Source: JASGKO01 sp049840595 (GTDB lineage: Bacteria; Verrucomicrobiota; Verrucomicrobiia; Chthoniobacterales; Chthoniobacteraceae). From it: a stretch of DNA of 64,000 nt. Positions 33,921 through 43,200 of the stretch are shown in pieces. Made by a program: the position numbers and the translations under genes. Every line of letters begins with the position of its first letter. Position 1 is the first letter of the stretch. The DNA is taken from positions 62,001-126,000 of the forward strand of contig JASGKO010000041.1 in assembly GCA_049840595.1 (NCBI GenBank), read 5' to 3'. The notes beneath the pieces were generated by a model. The model did not search any database and was not told where the DNA came from. It saw nothing but the letters and a program-made list of their open reading frames with translations.

Positions 33921-34970
33921 ATGCCAGCTATTCTCTCTTCTCATCGCGGTCTGGTCGCTTTTCAGGCGCCGGGGCGCGTGGCGGTGACCAAGGGGCGCGA
34001 TGGTCAACCCCAGTTGCCCGCGCGGCTCGTGATCGGGCCGGCGGGGGTGCATGAAACCGGGCAGGGCCGGATCATTTTCAATGCGACGACGGCGCGGGAA
34101 CTGCCGGGCAACCAGCGGCGCACCAACTTCGACCGGGTGGTGATCGACTTCAATCACAACACGGTGCCGGAGAGCCCGGCGTATCGCGGTGAGCCAACAC
34201 CAGTGGCGGGCTACGGCGATCCGGTGGTGGCGGCGAGCGGCGAGATCGCGCTCGAAAACATCACCTGGACGCCGGAGGGCGAGCAGTTCGTCGGCGGGCG
34301 CCATTACATCGATCTCTCGCCGACGGTGCAGCTCAACGCCCGCGGCGAAGCGGTGTTCCTCCACTCCGCCGCGGTGTGCCGCAATGGAGCGATCCCACGG
34401 CTGAGCCTCTTTCACGCCAATCCACTCAACCTCCCCCAGATCAACTCAAACCCAATGGACTACAAACAACTCCTCTGCACGCTGCTGAAGCTCGATCCCA
34501 ATACCTCCTCCGACGAACTGATCGAAGAAACCTCGACCGCCTTCGCGGAGAAGATGGATCCAGGCTCCGAGGACCAGGACGACGACGGGGAGGAGACTCC
34601 CGGGACGGCCACCGACCAGGCGGAGACGGTGAAGACGCTTTCCGCCGAGGTGCGGAAGCTGGCCACGCAATTGCGGACGCTGACCGCGGCAGCGGTGACG
34701 ACGGAGCGACAGCAGATCATTACGGCGGCGCTGGCGCAGGGGAAGGAAATCCCCGGCGATGTGCTGGAAGGCGCGGCGCGGCTGAGCAACGAGCAACTGC
34801 GCATTTTTGCAGCCTCGCTGCCGGCCACGGTGCCGGTCGGTCGCCGCACGGCGCTGGTCACCGGCGAGGCCAAGCGCAGCGGGGTGCTCGTCGCGAACAG
34901 CGCGGAGGAACAGGTGCGCAAGCAAATGGGCATCTCCGAGGACGCCTGGAAAAAGCACACCGCCGCCTGA
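33921..34970 (+). CDS. Mu gpI-like prohead protease / scaffold protein
   Basis: 349 residues. The N-terminal half matches the Mu-type gpI head protease: GRIIFNATTARELPGNQRR, VVIDFNHNT and AVCRNGAIPRLSLF. The C-terminal half is acidic and helical (EDQDDDGEE, then a long Gln/Thr-rich coil) like a scaffold. An in-frame ATG at 34455 (MDYKQLLCTLLKLDPN) falls precisely at the domain junction and could give a separate scaffold, as gpZ is nested in Mu gene I. It is the first of the rightward head genes. The start is at 33921; no strong RBS is visible. Confidence 0.82.
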   Translation: MPAILSSHRGLVAFQAPGRVAVTKGRDGQPQLPARLVIGPAGVHETGQGRIIFNATTARELPGNQRRTNFDRVVIDFNHNTVPESPAYRGEPTPVAGYGDPVVAASGEIALENITWTPEGEQFVGGRHYIDLSPTVQLNARGEAVFLHSAAVCRNGAIPRLSLFHANPLNLPQINSNPMDYKQLLCTLLKLDPNTSSDELIEETSTAFAEKMDPGSEDQDDDGEETPGTATDQAETVKTLSAEVRKLATQLRTLTAAAVTTERQQIITAALAQGKEIPGDVLEGAARLSNEQLRIFAASLPATVPVGRRTALVTGEAKRSGVLVANSAEEQVRKQMGISEDAWKKHTAA

Positions 34971-35016
34971 TCGCCCCCTACTAACTAATCAACACCAACG
35001 ATCACCCCTTTCCACA

Positions 35017-35583
35017 ATGAGCGCAGCTACCAACTCCATCAATACGCCCGAACCGACGAAGGATTTCTTTGCCTACGTGCCGGTCGCGGCATCCACCATC
35101 ATCTATGTGGGCACTCTCGTCGCGCTGAGCGGCGGCAATGCCGTGCCGGCCAGCGATAGCGCGGGACTCCGCGTGCTGGGCCGCTGCGAGGGCCAGAGCG
35201 AGGTTTATAACGACAACCTCGCCGGGACCGATGCAAACAACAGCACCGGCAATGCGGGCGACGTGAAGATCAACGTCAAGCGCGGGGCCTTTGCCTTCAA
35301 CAACTCCACGGCGGATGCGGTGGACACCACCTGCCTGGGCCGGATCGTGTATGTCGAGGATGACAATACGGTGAACAAGACCGGCGGCACGAACAAGGTG
35401 AAGGCCGGGCTCTTCCTCGGCTTCCACCTGGGCGATGCGACGTTGCCGATCGTGGATACGCGCTTCGCCGGGCTGCTGGTGACGCCGGCCACGGTGGCGA
35501 CAGCCAATGCCTCCGATCTCACCAGTGCCGAGGCGCTCGCGAATGCGCTGAAGACGGCCTTCAACGGCCTGAGCGGCATCTAA
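35017..35583 (+). CDS. Phage head decoration-like protein
   Basis: 188 residues from the ATG at 35017 (MSAATNSINTPEP), placed between the protease/scaffold and the gpT capsid gene, the usual place for a head-decoration or capsid-stabilising protein. The sequence is beta-rich and Ala/Gly-rich: VAASTIIYVGTLVALSGG, AGDVKINVKRGAFAF and LGRIVYVEDDNTVNKTG, similar to DUF2190-type decoration proteins. The upstream open extension overlaps the protease gene and is rejected. Confidence 0.68.
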   Translation: MSAATNSINTPEPTKDFFAYVPVAASTIIYVGTLVALSGGNAVPASDSAGLRVLGRCEGQSEVYNDNLAGTDANNSTGNAGDVKINVKRGAFAFNNSTADAVDTTCLGRIVYVEDDNTVNKTGGTNKVKAGLFLGFHLGDATLPIVDTRFAGLLVTPATVATANASDLTSAEALANALKTAFNGLSGI

Positions 35584-35614
35584 TTTCCATCTCCTTAGAA
35601 AGACCCTACCCCAT

Positions 35615-36558
35615 ATGCAAATCAACCAGGCAACTCTCGCGGCGCTCTTCAAAGGCTATCGCGTGCAATTTCTCGAAGCGTACCAGGCGGGCCAGCCGAT
35701 GTGGCCGCAGGTGGCGATGAAAACGACCAGCGGCAGCGCGGAGGAAATCTACCACTGGCTCGGCGCAGTGCCGGGCATGCGCAAGCTGGCGGGCGAAGTG
35801 GATTTCGCGAACTTGAGCGCCTACAAGTTCGCGATCGCGAACGAGGAATGGCACGACACGGTGGCGGTGAAGCAGGCGGATATCGAGCGCGACAGCTACG
35901 GGATCTACAACCCGATGTTCCAGTCGCTCGGGCTGGCGGCGGCGCAGCATCCCGATGAGCTGGTGGCCTCGCTGCTGGTGAACGGCTTCACGGCGCACGA
36001 TTATCTCGGCTCGGCCTTCTTCGGCACGAACAAGGCCTACACGGACAGCAAGGTGAAGTTCACGAACAAAGGGACGGCGAAGCTGAGCGCGAACTCCTTT
36101 GCGACGGCGCGCACGAACATCAAGAGCCGGGTGAACAGTCAGGGGCGCCGATGAATCTCGGGGTGAAACTGCTCCTGATCGTGGCGCCGCAGAATGAAGT
36201 GACGGCGCGCCAGATCCTGCAGGCGGACTTCGTGCAGCAGACGGCGCAGAACACAGGCGGAACGGCCATCGCCGCGGCGGCGGTGAGTAACGTGAACAAG
36301 GGGACGGCCGAGCTGGTGGTGTGGCCGCAGCTCTCGACGAATCCGGATACGTGGTTCCTCGTGGAGACGGGGATGCCGGTGAAGCCGTTCCTCTTCCAGG
36401 AGGAGAAGCCGGTGGCGCTGAACGCGCTGACGCAGCCGGAGAGCGACCATGTCTTCAAGCGGCATGAGTATCTCTACCAGGCCTATGGGCGCTACAACGC
36501 CGGCTACGGACTACCCGAGCTCGCGTATGGCTCCGATGGCAGCACGGACGCAACCTAG
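35615..36558 (+). pseudogene. Mu gpT-like major capsid protein, frameshifted
   Basis: Two frames (35615-36154 and 36151-36558) together give about 313 residues, close to Mu gpT (305). The first part has LAALFKGYRVQFLEAYQAG, YHWLGAVPGMR, the DIERDSYGIYNPMF motif and AAQHPDELV. The second has the LLIVAPQNEVTARQIL strand, DTWFLVETG, KPFLFQEEKPV and FKRHEYLYQAYGRYNAGYGL. They join near 36150 if one base is added (GGG CGC C-CG ATG gives GRPMNLG). The frames overlap as ATGA, but no slippery sequence is seen, so this is a sequencing indel or a real disruption rather than programmed shifting. It should be the main shell protein. Confidence 0.88.
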
Positions 36559-36582
36559 CCATCGACCGCGAGCCATAGGAGC

Positions 36583-36617
36583 GACGCCGGTCCCGGGCTG
36601 GACGTGGGACCGGCGTC
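36583..36617 (+). terminator. Strong hairpin after the capsid gene
   Basis: GACGCCGGTCCC and GGGACCGGCGTC are perfect 12-base inverted arms around an 11-base loop, 25 bases after the gpT stop. There is no T-run after it (AAAGGGGG), so it may act as an mRNA 3' stabiliser or Rho-assisted terminator separating capsid expression from tail genes. Confidence 0.55.
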
Positions 36618-36628
36618 AAAGGGGGAGG

Positions 36629-36812
36629 TCCACCACGAAGTCACGAAGACACGAAGGGGTGGACATGAGGTCAAACGGCGGTTCGGACACGCGTGATGAT
36701 TCGAGTGTCTCCTGCCGGGCGACGGAGGCGCGCAGACCATTGCGTTCCCAGACGGAGTCCAGGAACGAGGTGGGGGGGGAAATGACGAATGACCAATGAC
36801 CAATGACGAATT
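36629..36812. repeat. Composite intergenic repeat block
   Basis: Three repeat types stand in a row: CCACGAAGTCACGAAGACAC (ACGAAG family, arm as in the 29587 element), a hairpin at 36743-36767 (CGTTCC...GGAACG with GAC-GGA-GTC in its centre, like the GGA-loop hairpins at 48694 and 48724), and a run of GAATGACCAATGACCAATGA at 36788 onward. There is no gene in the block. Confidence 0.6.
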
Positions 36813-36814
36813 TT

Positions 36815-37246
36815 ATGAGCACGTATCTCACGATTGATGATTTGCGGGGGAAGATTCCGGATCCGTTTTTGACGGAGGCGCTGGATGATAATGCGGATGG
36901 AGTGATCGAGGCGGCGGACCTGGTGATAGCGCAGGCCTCGATGGCGGTGGAGGCGCTGCTGGCGGGGCGGTATCAATTTCCGCTGCCGGAGGGCGAAGCG
37001 GTGCCGCAGATCGTGACTTATGGCGCGCTGATCCTGGCCTGCGAGGCGTGTTACAACCGGCGCGGCTTCAAGGGTGATGCGAATCCCTACGCGGTGGAGG
37101 CGGCGGCGTTGCGGGATCAGCTCCGGGCGATTGGCGAGGGGCGGATTCCGCTGGCGCCGACGATCCAGCGGGCGGAGCCGAGCGGGTCGCTGATCGGGGA
37201 ACGCTCGCGGGTGGTTTCCCGCAGTCGCTTTTCCTCGCTGCCATGA
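36815..37246 (+). CDS. Mu gp36-like protein (DUF1320)
   Basis: 143 residues from the ATG at 36815 (MSTYLTIDDLRGKIP). The Mu gp36/DUF1320 pattern is clear: DGVIEAADLVIAQASMAVEALLAGRYQFPLP, then VTYGALILACEACYNRRG. In Mu-like phages this head-completion/head-tail connector protein follows gpT. The gene is directly preceded by the composite repeat block and overlaps the next gene by four bases. Confidence 0.85.
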   Translation: MSTYLTIDDLRGKIPDPFLTEALDDNADGVIEAADLVIAQASMAVEALLAGRYQFPLPEGEAVPQIVTYGALILACEACYNRRGFKGDANPYAVEAAALRDQLRAIGEGRIPLAPTIQRAEPSGSLIGERSRVVSRSRFSSLP

Positions 37247-37734
37247 GCATCGCTTTTAACCAGATCGATATTTTCACGATGGTGAAAACGCAGCTCGCCG
37301 CCCTGGTGCAACAGCAGAAAGGGGTGCTGAGTATCGCGACGAATCCGGGCGAGGTGATGGAGTTGCTGGGGGAAGCGCCCGGACGGTTCCGGGTGATCCT
37401 CAACTGGACCGGCGAACACACGCAGGGCGATTACCGGAGCGGGATTGTAAAACATACGTTGCAGGTGATCGTGTCGCAGAATCGCGGGCTGGCGGCGATC
37501 AAAGGGGCGAACCTGAGCGTTACCCGCGCGGGTGATCCGCCGCTGATGACGCTGGCCAACCAGGTGCGCGACTCACTCCGCGCGCTGGTGCTGCCCGACC
37601 AGACCTCGAAGCTGCTGCATTACCTGCACACGGAGCCGACCCATCACGAGCACCATCCGCTCGATGCTTATACGCAGACGTACGCAATTTTCTCGGCCAT
37701 CCCGGAGCCGGATTACACGCCGGTGCCGAATTGA
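37243..37734 (+). CDS. Phage head-tail connector / tail terminator-like protein
   Basis: 163 residues, start overlapping the DUF1320 stop as ATGA. It has GRFRVILNWTGEHTQGDYRSGIVKHTLQVIVSQ, a beta-rich middle typical of tail terminator or completion proteins, and ends in an acidic Pro-rich tail. The position after the gp36-like gene corresponds to Mu gp37 and other connector genes. The assignment is positional with moderate sequence support. Confidence 0.6.
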   Translation: MSIAFNQIDIFTMVKTQLAALVQQQKGVLSIATNPGEVMELLGEAPGRFRVILNWTGEHTQGDYRSGIVKHTLQVIVSQNRGLAAIKGANLSVTRAGDPPLMTLANQVRDSLRALVLPDQTSKLLHYLHTEPTHHEHHPLDAYTQTYAIFSAIPEPDYTPVPN

Positions 37735-37750
37735 GCGGCGGGGCGCCGCA

Positions 37751-37905
37751 TTGAGGGTTGAGAGTTGGTAGTTGATTGGAACGGGCGTTTCTGACCGCTC
37801 GAACATCCGATCCACGATTCACGTCTTACTTCCGCAATCCGGTTTCTGCCATCCGCAATCCCACAAACTCCCCGATCAACCATCAACCATCATCAATCAA
37901 CTTAC
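37751..37905. repeat. Dispersed inverted-repeat intergenic element, copy 2
   Basis: The left end is TTGAGGGTTGAGAGTTGGTA and the right end GATCAACCATCAACCATC; the two sides are roughly complementary. A CCGCAATCC word is repeated in the middle. It fills the space between two tail genes. Confidence 0.65.
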
Positions 37906-37909
37906 CACT

Positions 37910-38203
37910 ATGCCAAATACTACTGATTCCCGTATTTACAGCCGCGCCGAGCTTTCCGGCGTGCTGGGCGACCGCACGCTGCTGCGGCGCACCAACTATG
38001 CTTTTGCGCTGCCGGATGGTCACTTCGATGTGATCACGTTCAAGGATGGCGACCAGCGCCGCGTCGTGGCAGCGGTGGATGACGCCGGCAAACTCACGCC
38101 CGATGAGCTGCGGCAGATCCAGAAGGTCATCGGCGCTTCCGTTCCGGCCGCCCCTGCTCCCACTACCAGCACCACCACGCCAGCAACCCTTTCCTCAAAA
38201 TAA
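37910..38203 (+). CDS. Small phage protein, unknown
   Basis: 97 residues from the ATG at 37910 (MPNTTDSRIYSRAEL), after the inverted-repeat element. The N-terminal 70 residues look folded (LLRRTNYAFALPDGHFDVITFKDG, LTPDELRQIQKVIGA); the last 25 are Ala/Pro/Thr-rich. It ends 3 bases before the next gene. Position suggests a head-tail joining or tail accessory protein; no family is recognised. Confidence 0.5.
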   Translation: MPNTTDSRIYSRAELSGVLGDRTLLRRTNYAFALPDGHFDVITFKDGDQRRVVAAVDDAGKLTPDELRQIQKVIGASVPAAPAPTTSTTTPATLSSK

Positions 38204-38206
38204 TCC

Positions 38207-38563
38207 ATGAGCACTACTACCTACAACATCGTCGGCAGCGGCAACATTCAATTCGGCACGGGCGAGCTCGGCACCACTTATGGCGTGATCGTCTCGGCCA
38301 GCAACAAGCTCGGTGGCGACAAGCTGGAGCTGAAGGACGAGCACGGCAACGTCTTCGTGGTCGTTTATTTCAATGACAAGAATGAGTGCGAGATCCAGGT
38401 CATCTTCGACTCCGGCACCGCGCTGCCCGTGCGTGGCGACAACGTGAGCCTGGCGGGTCTCACCGACGTGCTCGTCGATGAGGTCACGCAAAACTGGGCG
38501 AACGAAAAGGAACAGCAGGCCACGATCCGCGGCACGAAATACGCCCATCTCACCGTCTCGTAA
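38207..38563 (+). CDS. Phage tail-tube-like small protein
   Basis: 118 residues, beta-rich throughout (YNIVGSGNIQFGTGELGTTYG, KLELKDEHGNVFVVVYF, ECEIQVIFDSG). Short beta proteins directly before the tail assembly chaperone genes are usually major tail or tail-tube proteins. It lacks a recognised signature, so the call rests on position and composition. Confidence 0.5.
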   Translation: MSTTTYNIVGSGNIQFGTGELGTTYGVIVSASNKLGGDKLELKDEHGNVFVVVYFNDKNECEIQVIFDSGTALPVRGDNVSLAGLTDVLVDEVTQNWANEKEQQATIRGTKYAHLTVS

Positions 38564-38584
38564 TCCAGCCACGCCCGACGTCTT

Positions 38585-39037
38585 ATGCCCATCAATCCCA
38601 AATCCGCCGCCGCAGCAGCCCGCGCGCGCGACAAGGCGCTGCAAACCCCCGATGAAGTGCGCGCGGCCTTTCTCGGCAAGGCCATCGAGTTCAACGGCAT
38701 CCGGATCGGCCCGCTCGTGCTGGGCGTGCTCTACCTGCTGGAGGAGGTGGGCAGCCCGTTTGCCCGCACCGAGGCCGCCGAGGGCACGCAAGGGAAAAGC
38801 CCGCGCATCACCCAGCGCGATCTGTTCCGGGCGATCGCGATTTTTCACGATCCCGAGCTGGCGCGAGAAGTGTGGGTGGAGCACGGGGAGGGCGCGTTTG
38901 ACAAGCATGCGTTTTCCCTCGCGAGCAAGATCCACGCGGCAAGCCTGCCCGCGGTGGTAGCGGCGATCGGCGAGCGGTTCCAGGAAAGCGCCAGCACCGC
39001 TCCGGGTGGCGGCGCAAACCCTCAGCAGCCGGGCTAG
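38585..39037 (+). CDS. Tail assembly chaperone, G-type product
   Basis: 150 residues. The N-terminus is Ala-rich and helical (PKSAAAAARARDKALQT), followed by a folded helical part (AIEFNGIRIGPLVLGVLYLLEEVG, DLFRAIAIFHDPELAREVW). The C-terminus turns Gly/Pro-rich just before the stop. The gene sits where lambda G-like genes sit, and contains the slippery heptamer A-AAC-CCT (39016-39022) 12 bases before its stop, so a fraction of ribosomes should shift -1 into the next frame. Confidence 0.7.
   Translation: MPINPKSAAAAARARDKALQTPDEVRAAFLGKAIEFNGIRIGPLVLGVLYLLEEVGSPFARTEAAEGTQGKSPRITQRDLFRAIAIFHDPELAREVWVEHGEGAFDKHAFSLASKIHAASLPAVVAAIGERFQESASTAPGGGANPQQPG
39016..39022 (+). promoter_or_regulatory. 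Slippery heptamer for -1 ribosomal frameshifting
   Basis: AAACCCT is read in the zero frame as A-AAC-CCT, the X-XXY-YYZ rule. Slipping by -1 pairs both tRNAs on AAA and CCC and enters a frame open to 39291. The site lies 12 bases before the zero-frame TAG and is followed by a G/C-rich stretch that could form a stimulating structure. Confidence 0.6.
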
Positions 39038-39291
39038 GACCCGGCGAACACAATGGTCTCGGCTGGACACTGACGCTCACGGAGGTGCTGCTCTCGGAGC
39101 ATGACTGGAGCGGGGCGACCCACCGGGACGGTCGCCCGATGCTGGCACTGGATTACCTGGTGTGGCGACTGCCGCTGGTCCGGGCCTTTGCGCTCTACCA
39201 GGCGGTCGCGGCGCGCTACGGCTGCGAGGCGAAAGGGCCGACGCTGGTGGAGAAGGCGATGATCCGGGCGTTGAGGGAGGTGGATGGTTGA
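39016..39291 (+). CDS. Tail assembly chaperone, T-type extension reached by -1 frameshift
   Basis: About 91 codons open in the -1 frame: KPSAAGLGPGEHNGLGWTLTLTEVLLSEHDW with the rest MLALDYLVWRLPLVRAFALYQAVAARYG. There is no good independent start with RBS. Joined to the 38585 product at the slippery heptamer it gives a protein of about 236 residues, analogous to lambda gpGT. In lambda the T part binds the tail tube and the tape measure. Here the tape measure is not next downstream but on the opposite strand at 24-26 kb. Function is by analogy. Confidence 0.6.
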   Translation, partial: KPSAAGLGPGEHNGLGWTLTLTEVLLSEHDWSGATHRDGRPMLALDYLVWRLPLVRAFALYQAVAARYGCEAKGPTLVEKAMIRALREVDG

Positions 39292-39446
39292 TTGTTGATG
39301 GTTATTAGGAGTGGCGCTTCGGGTCGCTAGTGCACCCATCGCACATTTCCCATCTGTCTTTCCGCAATCCGCCACCAAACCACTCAGTGCCGCAAGCAAA
39401 GCATCCCTATCGACCATCAACAATTCACCATCAACTCTCTCCTTCC
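39281..39446. repeat. Dispersed inverted-repeat intergenic element, copy 3
   Basis: The left side reads GATGGTTGATTGTTGATGG, overlapping the T-type stop; the right side reads GACCATCAACAATTCACC and CATCAACTCTCTCC. The centre holds the CCGCAATCCGCCA word also found in copy 2. It fills the gap before the next gene. Confidence 0.65.
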
Positions 39447-39448
39447 TT

Positions 39449-40192
39449 ATGTCCGATCTCTACGTCGATATCGCCGCCAAGCAGCTGGTGCAAAGCACCA
39501 CCAGCACGAGCAAACTCACGACCTGGACTATTTCCCAGGACGACAACGATCCGCTGAACGTGTGGTTCCTGGCCCGCACGGGCAACAGCGGCGCGCCCTA
39601 CACCGTCTCGCCGATTCCCGTGCCTTACACACGCATCTTCATCGCCGGGCAGCAGACGAGCAATCTGGAGGGCGATGCGCCGCTGTTCAGCATCAGCGAC
39701 TTCGCCGCGGTCGGTAGTGACGACACGCTGCATTACCAGGCCTCGGCCAACTTCAACGGCACGGCGCTGAATGCCGCGCTGGCGACGTTCAAGAATCTCT
39801 CCGTGCTCGCCGACTTCAAGCTGAAGGACGATGCGAACACGCAACGGCTGACGATTGTCCCCCAGGCCAGCACGACGATCCTGCGCTCGATCGCCCGCGA
39901 CAGCGACGACGCGCCGCCCACGGACGATCCCGTCTATCCCAGCGCCGGAGCGCTTTCCGAGGCGGTCGCGAGCCTGCTTCCCCTCGCCGGCGTGAGCGGT
40001 GGCGCAGGGTTTCTCGACGGCGTGGACGTCTCCACGCTCTCCCCGCCGAAGCTCCGCTACGTGATCGAAAGCAACACCACCCGCCTGTGGCTCCTGCGCG
40101 CCGGAACGCTCGCCGCCAATGCCGATGGCTCCCAGCAATGCCTGAACTACGACCCCGTGAACAACCCCAAATACTGGACCCGCGAAATTTGA
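39449..40192 (+). CDS. Phage tail protein, fibre-assembly region
   Basis: 247 residues from the ATG at 39449 (MSDLYVDIAAKQLVQS). It is rich in beta-type sequence, Ser, Thr and Asn: TSKLTTWTISQDDNDPLNVWFLART, PYTRIFIAGQQTS and RLWLLRAGTLAAN. It lies 10 bases before the fibre gene, and the two are probably co-transcribed. A baseplate-to-fibre connector or distal tail protein is likely. No known family is recognised. Confidence 0.55.
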   Translation: MSDLYVDIAAKQLVQSTTSTSKLTTWTISQDDNDPLNVWFLARTGNSGAPYTVSPIPVPYTRIFIAGQQTSNLEGDAPLFSISDFAAVGSDDTLHYQASANFNGTALNAALATFKNLSVLADFKLKDDANTQRLTIVPQASTTILRSIARDSDDAPPTDDPVYPSAGALSEAVASLLPLAGVSGGAGFLDGVDVSTLSPPKLRYVIESNTTRLWLLRAGTLAANADGSQQCLNYDPVNNPKYWTREI

Positions 40193-40202
40193 TTTAACAT
40201 TT

Positions 40203-43200
40203 ATGAAACATCGTTTTACCAGCCCGGCCCCCACCCGCTCCCCACAAACACTTGCCTTCGGCCTTGGCCATTGGCAATTCGCCCTTTTCCTCCTTCTTTC
40301 CACCCTCGCCGCTCCTGCGCAAAACCCCGCGGTTCGGAAATACAACGATACGGCTTACAACCTCACCCTGGCGGACACGGCGACGCTGCCCGGCACCGTC
40401 ATCACCACCGGTCATGTGATGGCGCTCGCGGCCAGCGATTCGTCAACATTCTTCGCGTTCAACGCCCCGGCCTCGCCCACCAGCACGGACACTCCCTGGG
40501 ATGGCTCGGGCGGCGGAGTGTTGATCCGAGGTGGAAACATGGGTGGGGGCAACGCCCTCGGCATCCAGGCCAGCTCGAACAGCCTTTACTCCGCCATCTG
40601 CTTCCTCTCCGCGCCGGATGCACTGCACCCCGGGGTGGAGCACGGCGCGATTGGTTATGGCAACCACGAATCGTCGGTGGATAATCAGGACTTCTTTTCC
40701 TATCAACTCGACAGCCAGATCTACATCGAATGCTCCGACCTGAGCAGCACCGATGGCGTGCCGGATAACGGCTTCAACCTCGTGCAAACCTCGCTGCGCA
40801 ACGGCGGCAACCAGCCGGACACCAACTCCCATCTCTACGGCTGGGCGAGCCGCCTGCACGTCACCCGCGATCTCGGGCCGATCGACCTCACCCTCTACCC
40901 GCCCGTGGCCTCGCCCATGACCACCACCGCGGCCAATGGAGGCCTCGGCTATGCCCGGGCGCATTTCGATATCAACGGCCTCGCCTTCTCCGCCTTCGAT
41001 GCCGGCGGGGTCCTCCTCGGGCAGGATACGAACAACGGCATCTGGTTTCGCAGCAACAAAGTGAACAGCGGCAGCCTCGACACCGTTTTCACCGATTACG
41101 ATTCGAACGGACACTACCTCTTCATGCAGGGGGGCAATTTCCCCGGGCAGCAGTTGAAGATGGATATCGGCCCCAGCTATCTGCTCCTGCAATCCGATTC
41201 CTCCGGAGTCAATTCCATCAAAATCCGCGCCAATCCCTCGGATCGGACGGGAGACACCAACTTCTACAGCGTCGGCAGTTCCAGCAATCTCGCCGGGCGT
41301 TCAGGACATATCTTTGCCACGAACAACGGCGATGCCTTCCAGATCGCCAACGATGGAATCAAAGACTGGGGCAAACCCTTCTACCTCGGCGGAGCCAACC
41401 TTTTCGATGTCGGATCGGGCAGCGTGGCCAGCAACATCGTCACCCCGCTCCTCACCACCAACAATAATACCGGCCTCTACGCTCCCAGCAGCGGCGTCCT
41501 GGCGGCCAGGGCAAGTTTATCACGACCGCTTCCGCGCCGGACTCGATGGCACAAACGGCGCCCTCATTTTTGATTACGACTGGACCAATCCCGGCACGAA
41601 CCGGTTGACGGTTCAATCGCAAAACCCAACAGCAGGCTCCTACACTCTTAACCTCCCTGCTGAAAATGGGACAATATTGAGTTCCGCTCATGTTGAAAAC
41701 AATGCATCAACATTAGCAGCAGAAACTCAAAGCACCGCCTCTGCACTCGATGGGTGGAGATCGGCGCTGGGCAAACTTTCGGCCGGATTAGCCAACAATA
41801 TTGATATACTTTGCGTAGGTGACTCCAATACCGCTGGATATACGAGTACCTACACAAACGCTGAACAAACTGCTTATCCGACTTTTTTGGCAAAATTTTT
41901 AAACGCTTCTGGTATTACCGCGCGCCAACAATCCTTCTGGGGAACAAATACCGGCGGGACCGAACCCGGTTCAAATTACGATCCTCGCATGAGTATCGGT
42001 AGTGGATGGAGTTCCGCAGGCTTTCAAACCTTGGGAGGCTATTGCTGGAACAATTCAACCACAACCAGTCCGTTCGCATTCACTCCCACACAAGCTTTTG
42101 ATACCGTTACATTATATTTCACAAAAGATAGCGGAAGTTTTACAGTGGATGCTGATGGAATTTCCACACTCTACACTTATACTGGCGGCAGCGGCACAAT
42201 TTTGAACCAAGCGACTTTTTCCTGCCCTGCTGGAACGCATAGTGTGAATATTCGAAGGGTGTCGGGCAGCATCTTCATCTTCGGCATGAAGACCTTTGAC
42301 TCGTCCATTCCTGGCGTTTCCGTAATGAACTGCGGACTAGGTGCTACTTCTTCGGATGACCTCACAAACGGCACCGACGCTAACTACAAACCAACAACTG
42401 TTCTTTCTTATCTCGCTCCAGCTCTTGTAGTTATCAATGTTGGCATTAAGGATTGCTACACTGGGGTTGCGGCTTCGACTTACCAAACAAATCTCAATAA
42501 TCTCGTTTCAACACTTAAATCAAGTGGGGCCAGCGTGATCATTGCCTCAGCTGGCACTTTCAGCGATCCGAGTTACTCGACCTATGTTTCACAATTTATT
42601 CCGGCGATGCAGGCCGTTGCAAAAAATCAAAATTGTTTGTTCATCAATTCGACCACTCGCTTCGGCAGCTATCTAAATGCCAATACCCTTGGGTTTGTTG
42701 GATCGTCTTTACATCTTTCGGCTGCTGGTTATGCAGATTATGCAGAGGAGATCTCTGCATTTATCAAGCGGTATACTAATGCCACAATCAACGCTATCGC
42801 CACCCAAAATGGGATTGAAACCTTCACGAACAAGACGCTTTCATCTCCTTCCTTTACCAATGGTTTCAACTCCCTCACCGGCAACTATCGCCTAGCAATT
42901 AATAGCAACCTCGATGGGCTAATTGATACGGACTCTACTGGCATTCGACTCGGCAACACTGTCGCCAACAAAGCCACCAGTTGTTATCTTTCGTATTATC
43001 GTCCTAACGGCTCAACAACTGGCTTCTCAATTACACAGGATAGCGTAGCAACAATGTTTATGGGCTTCCCAGCATCATCGAATACCTTTGTCTTCGGCAC
43101 CGATAGCAATTCACTAAGCTGGCGCTCAAATCCCACTTATACATTAGGAAGTGGAACAGAACACATGAATCTCAATTTGAGCACAGGCTCACTCATCGTG

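Noticed and set aside
36100..36200. Programmed frameshift in the gpT gene
   Set aside because: The frames overlap as ATGA, but there is no X-XXY-YYZ heptamer or internal Shine-Dalgarno-like stimulator; other genes in the window show the same type of indel.
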